Program-made: the position numbers and the translations under genes | Shown: positions 56,628 through 64,000 of the stretch, one piece after another | Numbering within the stretch: position 1 is the first letter of the stretch | How the letters are laid out: the number at the start of each line of letters is the position of its first letter | Origin: Cytospora piceicola | Taxonomy: Eukaryota; Ascomycota; Sordariomycetes; Diaporthales; Cytosporaceae | Length of the DNA: 64,000 bases | Assembly (NCBI GenBank): GCA_023375675.1 | Contig: JALQBC010000029.1 | Span: 248,001 to 312,000, forward strand | Direction: 5' to 3' | Notes under the pieces: generated by a model | Database searches by the model: none | The model's input: only the letters and a program-made list of their open reading frames with translations | What the model was told of the DNA's origin: nothing

Positions 56628-57030
56628 CCTATAGAATACTGGTCATAGTGTTTTTCTGCGTTGATTGAATTGGAGGCCGGTATTGTGTTCATTTTGGTTA
56701 GCTATTCTTGGGCCTCATTGCTATGGCGTTAAGGTTGGGGTATATCCTGTTGGCGAGGAAAACGAGCTTTCTTTTACTTTGACTGATGAATTAGTCCTGT
56801 ATTTATGGTACCTCAAGCGGCAGCTCGTGATATCCGATGACCGTGACAACAAGCCACATCATTCCGCCTTCGTTTCCCTTGACTGTCCCATTTCCAGTTT
56901 CAAGATACCTGTGAGGATAGAAGCTGGTAATTCTGTTTCTCCCACAACGAAGCCAGAACATAGTAAACCATAACACGTTTGACTGTCCTCTCACTCCAGG
57001 CGAGTGCCAGCACCGAACTCAATCTCCTCA
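56628..57030. other. Intergenic, 3' side of the VAMP7-like gene
   Basis: About 400 bases with no recognised gene. If the alternative splice at 56,622 is used, part of this would be transcribed as a further exon. Confidence 0.45.
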
Positions 57031-57306
57031 TCACAGTTTTGAAGAAGCCAACGCCTTCAACTTCTCATCCTGGTAGACATAACCATGGGCCACAGGGCTG
57101 CTCATCGTCATACTTGGTGTTGCCACTGTCTCCAATCCCGGAGAATGCCTAACAAGCCGCTCCGTGAAGAATACCGGGTGCCGATTTGCCGAGTCGTGGA
57201 CTTGGGCACGTTTATCCCAAGCTATCTGGAATGGCACGAGGAACTGCTGTGGTATAGGGCTGGAAGCCGGGTTCGCGTTGTCAGGCGGTGGTTTGATATG
57301 AGACAT
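57031..57306 (-). CDS. Possible small protein (91 aa)
   Basis: A - strand frame from the ATG at 57304-57306 encodes 91 aa with a Pro-rich N-terminus (MSHIKPPPDNANPASSPIPQ). It continues with LVPFQIAWDKRAQVHDSANR and ends in HGYVYQDEKLKALASSKL. Composition and codon use look coding, and a poly-C tract lies just upstream of the ATG. I do not recognise a family and no intron supports it, so it may be chance. Confidence 0.4.
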   Translation of the reverse strand: MSHIKPPPDNANPASSPIPQQFLVPFQIAWDKRAQVHDSANRHPVFFTERLVRHSPGLETVATPSMTMSSPVAHGYVYQDEKLKALASSKL

Positions 57307-57795
57307 CGATGATAGATTGTGGTGCAAGAAGGGGGGGGGGGGGTTTGAGGTAGTGTAAGTTCTCTGCAGACTTGGTAACACTTAGAATTCTTAGAATTGA
57401 TTCAAGGTCGATGCGCAGATATCGCCTTATCTTGGTGCTGAGACGTTGTAATGGCTTGCGTTAATGGTTTGAAAGACTTCCGTTTCACCTGTCTTTCCGA
57501 TGTTCCAGTACCGTCGACCTCTCGTCCGCTAATTAGCCCCGCAATTGACTGATGGAGGAATCACACCGTCATTATCATCTCATGAGCTATCGCTCGGCTG
57601 AAGCTAGAAACGGTTTTCGACTGCAGGCAATTGATGACTTTCAAAGATTCTTTGCAGACACAGTTCTTAAGACTAGTAGCATTTGTTACATTTACCATCC
57701 CACACACGGCACATCAGGAGGTTAGGGGTGCACTGAATATCAGAGAAAGCAGTTTGTCTATCATAATACTATTATCAAAACCCCATGTACAGGGT
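57307..57795. other. Intergenic
   Basis: About 490 bases including a run of G residues near 57,333-57,345 (poly-C on the - strand, in front of the possible 91-aa protein). Nothing else recognised. Confidence 0.5.
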
Positions 57796-59088
57796 TCACG
57801 GAACAGCTTTGTGTCCAAATTTTGCCTTCCCTTTCTTGCCTCCCTCCTTTCCCTTGTCTTTCGCCTTGCCCTTCTTGATAGTATTAACCAGGGCTTCTAT
57901 CTCCTCGACTCTTGCTTTGTTCTCCTGCTCCGTCTTCTCCTTCTTCTCCTGCTCCTCGCGTTTCTGCTTCTCCTCCGCCCTCTTCAGGGCGGCCTGTTTC
58001 TCTGTCGTCTCAATGAGCTTGTCGCTTGATTGCCAGAGCTTCTTCGCAGTCTCCTCGTCCTTGACGTCTACCCTGGCACAGTCCACCTCGATGCACTCCT
58101 TGATAAGTTTGCCGCCCGCGTCCCGAATAACGATTCCGTCAAAAGCTGCAAACAGAACAGACTGTGCGCTCTTGAACGGGCTTTTCATGACCAACCACAT
58201 CAGCATGTAAGACATCAGGTAGATCAGGAGTCCCCATAACGACCCTCTCGTTATCCATCTCCTCATGCCCGGTGTCCTCGAAAGTCCAGGGTCCACAAAC
58301 ACCACCTTGGCGTTCATAGGCAACTGATCCGGCCGTTTGTACGTGTCCAAGTGCTTCTGGAACGCCTGTCCAAAAGTCATGAGCGCCAGTTTGCTGCTCG
58401 CATATGCCTTCCCTGGCGACCAGTCCTTTTTATCTAGCGCATGCGCCTGGGCCTCGTTGAGCGGTGGCGATCGTATATAGCTCGAGCATGTGAGGAAGAT
58501 AATCCTCACGTCCCGATCGAAGGGCTGTGCCTTGATTGCGGGGCTGAGGATCCCCAGTAGGTGGAAGTTGGCGAGATAGTTCACCATCCACGTCTCCTCG
58601 ATGCCCTCCGCCGTCTCCTTCCTCTTTCCACCAGGCGGTGTAAGTGTCGCCGCGCCCATGACGATCATGTCCAGCCGCCGAGGGGGGGAGTTGTCGATCC
58701 ACTTGGTCGCGAACTGGCGGACGCTGTACAGCGAGCTCAGGTCGACCTGTTCCGCGTATATGAGGTTGTTGTTGGTCTTGGCGCGCAGGTCGTCGATGTA
58801 CTCGACCAGGAAGGGGTCCGACGCGGACATGCGCGTGAGCAAAACGAGCTGGGCGCCCCGTTTTGCGAGCTCGAGGGCGGTTTGCGCGCCTATCCCGGAG
58901 GTCCCGCCGGTCATTATTACGACTCGGCCGTGCATATTTCGTTCCGTGAAGTTCGTGGCACCATTGAAATAGCGTTTGGCGACGGTGAGGGCGCCGACGG
59001 CGGCCGCGCCGCCGACGAGCTTCCATGGATCCGGGAACCACGTTGGGAGGCCATTGTAGTAGCTGTAGATGAGGAAGGGAATCGGCAT
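57796..59088 (-). CDS. Membrane-anchored short-chain dehydrogenase/reductase
   Basis: Single-exon frame of 430 aa. An N-terminal hydrophobic segment (about 23-38) precedes the Rossmann fold. The cofactor motif TGGTSGIG lies at 60-67, Asn170 in MVNYLANF, Ser202/203 in LTCSSY, and the catalytic pair YASSK at 229-233. A second hydrophobic stretch (GLLIYLMSYMLMWLV, about 295-312) and a very charged Lys/Glu coiled-coil-like tail (about 370-430) follow. The usual NAG structural motif reads MGAAT. The layout recalls fungal SDRs on lipid droplets or the ER, such as the Env9/retinol-dehydrogenase-like group. Substrate unknown. The ATG at 59086-59088 gives the hydrophobic leader. Confidence 0.85.
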   Translation of the reverse strand: MPIPFLIYSYYNGLPTWFPDPWKLVGGAAAVGALTVAKRYFNGATNFTERNMHGRVVIMTGGTSGIGAQTALELAKRGAQLVLLTRMSASDPFLVEYIDDLRAKTNNNLIYAEQVDLSSLYSVRQFATKWIDNSPPRRLDMIVMGAATLTPPGGKRKETAEGIEETWMVNYLANFHLLGILSPAIKAQPFDRDVRIIFLTCSSYIRSPPLNEAQAHALDKKDWSPGKAYASSKLALMTFGQAFQKHLDTYKRPDQLPMNAKVVFVDPGLSRTPGMRRWITRGSLWGLLIYLMSYMLMWLVMKSPFKSAQSVLFAAFDGIVIRDAGGKLIKECIEVDCARVDVKDEETAKKLWQSSDKLIETTEKQAALKRAEEKQKREEQEKKEKTEQENKARVEEIEALVNTIKKGKAKDKGKEGGKKGKAKFGHKAVP

Positions 59089-59552
59089 GGTTGCGGGGAA
59101 CGGAGGAATAGGCGGCAGGGAGTTGCTATGACTATGGGAGCATATCGTGTGAAAGAATGAATGTTCGCGATGTCTCCAGGTCGTCGAGGCCGATATATTA
59201 CCTAAGTTGAAAAGGGGGTTGGAAAAGACAGGTCTGCAAAAAGTTGAATGGAATACACGAATTCGGTCCCGCGCTGTTGCGTCAGTAGGCCTAAATTTAC
59301 TCCACTGACAGGGCCTGGAACCCAGTGCTTCGGTTCCTGCCGCGGAGTGGCGTCTGAAATTACTGAAACTCCATAGCGGCCGTCATATAGTGTGACCAGT
59401 TGTGGCGTACTACAGATCTTTCAACATCTTCAACTACATCTTTCAAACTGCTCTGTCGTTCAATCAAACGACACAACTTTCTTCCATTCGCGGCAGTGAG
59501 CGAGACACAACACATCTGTTGGCTCCCAAGCAGACTTTACCCAAGAACCACG
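59089..59552. promoter_or_regulatory. Shared divergent promoter region of the SDR and G-patch genes
   Basis: 464 bases between opposite start codons. No named site could be supported. Confidence 0.4.
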
Positions 59553-60224
59553 ATGTCGGAGGATGAGTTTGATAACTTGGACGATGATATCCCACTTCAG
59601 CACAGGAAGCCTTTCGGTTCAGGCCTGAGGCGCAATGAGATCAAATTCGTACCAGCCTCATCCGAAGATCAAAATGTCACGAAACAAGCAGGAGGGAAGA
59701 CTAAAGGACAGTCCCTCAGTGATTTGTACCTGAGCATGGGGCTGACCATGCCACACTCTGCAGAGTCACAAAAGGCAGTTAAAAATGAGGAAAGGGCCAA
59801 CGAGCTGTGTGAGATTTGCCATATGCCAATCAGAGGCGCAACAGATGGCGGCCACCACGAGGCATCGATAGCTCACCAGGTCTGCCTCACCCACTCACAT
59901 CCACCATCAGCGCTCGACCGCAGTCGTTTGGGCCTATCAGTCCTCGAGTCCCAAGGCTGGGACCCTGACTCCCGGTCTGGCTTGGGATTTGCTGGGCAAG
60001 GTGTGCAGCACCCCATCAAGGCCAAACCAAAAGTCGGTAACCTCGGCATCGGGGTGGTCGTGCCCAAGGACTTCGGTGTGAAGAAGGAGAAGGAGAAGCC
60101 AAAGCTGCTGGACGCAAAGAAGGTGCGCAAGATGGTCGCGGACGACAGGAAGAGGACGGACAAGCTGCAACGACAAATCTTTGGGCGGGCTGATCTGGAA
60201 CGATATCTGGGAGACGGGGCATGA
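59553..60224 (+). CDS. G-patch domain protein
   Basis: Single-exon frame of 223 aa starting MSEDEFDNLDDDIPLQ. A Cys/His cluster at 86-114 (CEICHMPI...HQVCLTHSH) looks like a zinc-binding motif. A G-patch follows at about 126-158 (GLSVLESQGWDPDSRSGLGF, then GIGVVVPKDFG). The tail is Lys-rich with a helical KKVRKMVADDRKRTDKLQRQ block. G-patch proteins usually activate DEAH helicases in splicing or ribosome assembly; the combination with a CCHC/C2H2-like motif resembles GPANK1/GPATCH11-type proteins. The open frame extends 51 codons upstream without a better ATG, so the start at 59553 is preferred. Confidence 0.83.
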   Translation: MSEDEFDNLDDDIPLQHRKPFGSGLRRNEIKFVPASSEDQNVTKQAGGKTKGQSLSDLYLSMGLTMPHSAESQKAVKNEERANELCEICHMPIRGATDGGHHEASIAHQVCLTHSHPPSALDRSRLGLSVLESQGWDPDSRSGLGFAGQGVQHPIKAKPKVGNLGIGVVVPKDFGVKKEKEKPKLLDAKKVRKMVADDRKRTDKLQRQIFGRADLERYLGDGA

Positions 60225-61945
60225 GTGTTGTCAGAGGGTCTGATTTGAATTGGTTTCCCAGCAACGGCGCACAGATGGCTGGTCACGGTCCCGGACGAAA
60301 GAGGTTTGACGGGTTGCCATGATACAGGACATAGCAGAATAGATAGATGGACTGCTCACGGTTTCAAGATACCCTTTTTCAGAGAATACAACATTGATTT
60401 CAACATACGACATCGGGATTCAGATAGGCGAGTGACTGCTTTTGCGCAACGCCTAGTGTCATTGACACAATTGTAAGCGTTTTCAGTCCTATCCAACCAC
60501 ATACGGTTGGATAGACGGGATGAACCAGGGAAATTCTACACCGAAAGATGGTACCATGAATGTAAACGGAAACAATTAGATTTTCTTCTAAGGATTTACT
60601 GAGTCAATTTTTTTCTTGTTGGGGAAGTCCAAAGTCATGTTGGCCTCGTCGAAATTGCCACCAACAATGCGCTTACGGCGATTGAATCAGCCGCCCCTCA
60701 ACCTCAGGCCTGAACTCCATGCAACAGCAGCCAACATCATCACGCTGCGTCCCAGAGAAGTGAGAATGCGGGTTCAGTGAGAGGGGGAGATAAGCAGGAA
60801 TATGCGTCGATCATTTGCTTCCCACCTCTTGATACGAGAACAATAGGATTGTGGGGCTGTAGACAAAAAAAGATACACAAACCAGTAAGGTTTGAAAGCT
60901 CCAGGGCTGTTGCCGAGAGGGCGGGCGCTTGTTGAGCCGGGCCGCGGGACATCGGGAAGCCTGGCGTGTCAGTGTCTGGCGTGCCTAGCTGAATTGTTTC
61001 GCGCCGGTCTAAGATACATACTTAGTAGGTATCTGGGCGGGGCGGTTGAAAGAAAGCCATGGACAGGCCACGACTCCACGACTCCACGACTCCACGAATG
61101 TTGGTTGTGCGGACGGAGCCGTTGGGATCTGATCGTCTGAACCAAAATGCCGGGACAACTCAGAAAGCGGATCTTCAAATGGTGACAGCACCGACTACCA
61201 TGGAGTCCGGGACTGCATATTGTCAGTCTGACTGCATGGCTGGTACATGAAAGCAGTGAAGATCAGCTAAGCCCCCGATATTTCCACAATCACTCGGTCC
61301 AAAGGCAGGCGGTGAGATACGGATTACAACCGACACCCCAGCAAATTACCACAGCACAGCTGCATCCAACTGCAGATGCTATCTATGTGGTTTCGGCCCC
61401 CCTCTGTGCACTACGGGTTACGACACTACAAGCCTCCCCCTGCTGAGCTTGAACGCCTGTAGCCAACTGAAACGGGCGCCAAGACCTTATTGACTTCAGC
61501 TGGTTCGTGGGCTGCTCTGGACTGTTCTTGGCGATGACCACATTTGTTCAAAAATAGGAGGTAGGCTGGGGTCGTGGAGAAACCTTGGAACTGTGAGACC
61601 GAGAGAGAAGAGAGAGAGAGAGAGGCGCTGCTGATTTGATGATCACGGCCCTTGATGATGACCGGTTGGTTGGATACCGCTTTCTTCGTGTGATTCTCCC
61701 TCAATGCTCTGATTGCTTTTGTTGTTCCGATCACTTGCAGCTCACAGTCAGTTGGCCGTCACTGGTGTTTGTGGAAGTACATACTCGAAGTATCTTGTCT
61801 GTGCTCCTGTGCCTCGTCTTTCGGGTGACCTTTTGTTACTCCCGGCTCATTCATAAATCTTTCTCGCCGCCTGCACCTGATCGTCGACTATCTATCTGAG
61901 CTGTCGATCAACCGCAAACCCATTCCCGTCCTCACAGAGCCCCGG
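60225..61945. other. Intergenic between the G-patch and CAX genes
   Basis: 1.7 kb with no convincing gene. It holds an 8-bp tandem repeat (cgactcca, three copies, 61,071-61,094), a (ga)n run at about 61,602-61,624, and presumably the long 5' leader and promoter of the CAX gene. Confidence 0.5.
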
Positions 61946-63667
61946 ATGCTACCAAGAGAACACCGTCCATCCTCTTCCTCGTCGCAGCGCGCCATGGCCA
62001 AGGCTGAGAAGGGTGCTGAGAAGGCCCGCTCGCGCAAGCAGACCCTTCCCCTACACGAGAGTGAACCTGCAAAGCACAAGTACGACGATGGCAACGGCAA
62101 CTCGACCTTGACGCCCCACATCAAGGCCGCCGGCGAGAGCGGTCGCCGGGGGTTTCACCCTATGCACTTCTTCGCTATCGCCGCCCGGTCGTCATGCAAA
62201 GCCTCCGCCGCCGTCAACGTCCTCTGGCCCGCAGTCCCTGCCGCCATTGCTGTTCGGTATGCTGATGAGGGAAACCACCTTGCCGTCTTCATCCTGGCCT
62301 ACATCGCCATGGTCCCCTGCGCCAACCTGATCGGCTTCGCTGGCCAAGAGCTAGGCAGGAAGATGCCACCCGTGGTCGGAGTCCTCGTCGAGACGACCTT
62401 GGGCTCTATCGTGGAGATCATTCTGTTCTTGGTTCTTCTCGTCCAAAGGAACAATGAGGATGTCATCAAAGCCGCCATCCTGGGATCCATCCTAGCCAAC
62501 ATGCTTTTGTGTTTGGGCGTCTGCTTCTTCGCTGCCGGAATGCGTCGTGACGAATCTCACTTCAGCGAGGTCGTTAGCGAGGCCGGGTCGGGCCTACTCC
62601 TTACAGCTGGGTTTGGTCTCGCCGTCCCTACAATCTTTGCCATGGCCTTTCAAAATACGTCTGGCGTGACCACTGCCATCCTCGAAAGGGATGTCCTCCA
62701 TGTCTCCCGTATCACGGCTATTCTGCTGATAATCGCGTACTGCGTTTACGTCTGGTTCATGGGTCGCACTGTAAGCTACCACCGCAGACTCCTCTTTTTC
62801 TCTATCCCCAGATTCCGGATCCCCACCGGGAGGGGGGGGGGTAAAAAAGACATGGCTGTAAACCCCGCGAGTGCTCTTAGGGTCATGTCTTGTGACTCGC
62901 TATCCTTCTCTATTCAGGACGATTACTGATATTCAACTGTATATAGCACCATGGTATCTACGAAGCCGTTTTTGAGTTCGATGAGGAGCGCGACCATGAT
63001 CGCCACAAAGATATGCACAAGGCCAAGTTCACCTTGCCGGAGTGCATCATTGCCCTTGCCGTATCCATCACACTGGTCACTATTATCGCCATCGCACTCG
63101 TGAAGGAGATCCCCTACATTGTCGAACACCATGGCGTTTCCGATCCGTTCATGGGTCTCATCCTCGTGCCACTAGTGGAAAAGGCGGCTGAGCACCTGAC
63201 TGCGGTCGATGAGGCGTGGGATAACCAGATGAACTTCGCGCTATCGCACGTCCTCGGTGCCACCCTTCAGACAGCTCTCTTCAACGGACCCCTGGTAGTG
63301 ATTGTTGGCTGGGGAATGAACCTCCCCATGGGCCTGGACTTGTGAGTAACCCGCTTTGGATGGCTTTATACGGAAGGACAGAAGTGAATGGACTTCTTTC
63401 CTTGAGACTCCTATATTTGAGGAATACTGATGGGCTAACTTGACATCCTGCAGTGACATTTTCAACTTGGCCATGCTGATCCTCGCCATCATCACGGTTG
63501 GAAACTTCTTGAGGGATCAGAAAAGCAACTACCTCGAGGGCTTCCTCTGCGTCATCGTCTACATCATCATCGCGGTGGCTGCTTTCTACAACCCCACACT
63601 CGCAGAAGCGGGCACCGCGGGCGAGCAAGGCTCCACTACTGCCGAGCGGTCACTTTATGGACATTAG
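61946..63667 (+). CDS. CAX-type cation/proton exchanger (CaCA superfamily)
   Basis: Likely exchanges Ca2+ or another cation for H+ across the vacuolar or another internal membrane, like yeast Vcx1. Exons 61946-62770, 62947-63341 and 63454-63667 join cleanly across 176- and 112-bp introns, giving 477 aa. The start could instead be the second ATG (residue 17). A basic, hydrophilic N-terminus of about 75 residues is followed by about ten or eleven membrane segments. The two core alpha-repeat motifs are altered: the first reads GSIVE (153-157) and the second EKAAE (353-357, then HLTAV), where CAX proteins usually have GNAxE; the Glu is kept in both. The C-terminal half (FNLAMLILAIITVGNFLRDQ, SNYLEGF) is typical CAX. 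Substrate and location are inferred. Confidence 0.85.
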
Positions 63668-64000
63668 GGGAGGAAGAACTGGAGAAAGAGATTAGTGTCG
63701 TTTCGGGCGTTCAAGAGGCAAAATGCAGCTTTGCGGCTCTTTGGAGACGGTAATTGGGACAAGTACATTTGCATAGCGACGTGGTACGTAACGAAGTCAT
63801 TTGATGTCCGAGTCGTCATCGAGAAAGTAGGGCGATTGGCTTGCATTAATTAGACTATTGATTATGATCATACCGGTATATTTCGCAGAGATATGATACG
63901 GTGGGCTTGGCCGTCTACGTTACATCCGGAAGCTGGAATCCACCACGTCAACGACTATCTCGAGACGTGACCAGCATGCCGAGAGTTCTTCATCTACGAG
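63668..64000. other. Sequence downstream of the CAX gene
   Basis: 333 bases to the window edge. No gene recognised. Confidence 0.5.

Noticed and set aside
58430..59160. Open frames on both strands overlapping the short-chain dehydrogenase
   Set aside because: GC-rich shadow frames; only the 57796-59088 frame has dehydrogenase motifs.

Overview
The window looks like chromosomal DNA of a filamentous ascomycete (Pezizomycotina, most likely Sordariomycetes). Three things point there: small spliceosomal introns (mostly 53-90 bp, GTRNGT...YAG), fungal-type proteins, and two long AT-rich islands full of TpA and poor in CpA/TpG. That base pattern is the signature of repeat-induced point mutation (RIP), a process specific to these fungi. 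No bacterial, organellar or CRISPR features were seen.

Layout. Bases 1 to about 12,255 are a RIP-degraded nest. A Ty1/copia element on the + strand enters from the left edge and is split between integrase and reverse transcriptase by a complete Ty3/gypsy element on the - strand (2691-9787; 205-bp LTRs; gttcg target duplication). Bases 12,352-27,406 are gene-dense and GC-balanced: YKT6, SLH1/ASCC3-type helicase, a 2EXR-domain protein, nitrate reductase (with NirA-type and GATA-type sites upstream) and a TatD-family Scn1-like hydrolase. Bases 28,062-39,158 form a second AT-rich island. It is bounded by a 44-bp inverted repeat with TA at the outer edges, contains TAAG/TAGG tetranucleotide arrays with a second complete Ty3/gypsy chromovirus inserted in them (29968-37022; 224-bp LTRs; gctaa target duplication), and holds a GC-normal hairpin cluster. 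From 39,482 to the right end the window is again ordinary gene-bearing sequence: a hydrophobic/Ser-rich orphan, SPC24, FIS1, a large disordered orphan (851 aa), a small orphan, a UCH-type deubiquitinase (YUH1), SUV3, a VAMP7/Nyv1-like R-SNARE, a possible 91-aa protein, a membrane-anchored short-chain dehydrogenase, a G-patch protein and a CAX-type cation exchanger.

The genes are mainly single-copy housekeeping functions with no shared pathway: vesicle fusion (YKT6, VAMP7), mitochondria (FIS1, SUV3), kinetochore (SPC24), stalled-ribosome/RNA helicase (SLH1), nitrogen assimilation (nitrate reductase), ubiquitin recycling (YUH1) and vacuolar-type cation transport. Many are arranged as divergent pairs sharing 0.5-0.6 kb promoters (YKT6/SLH1, SPC24/FIS1, SUV3/VAMP7) or as tight convergent pairs (nitrate reductase/SCN1).

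The most unusual signals are the inverted-repeat-bounded island, which may be a large or heavily invaded Tc1/mariner-like element, and the nested transposon architecture. Also notable are the eight-exon YKT6 with four micro-exons and the CAX exchanger with altered core motifs. All exon joins were worked out by hand from splice motifs, reading frame and family knowledge; no alignment or search was run.
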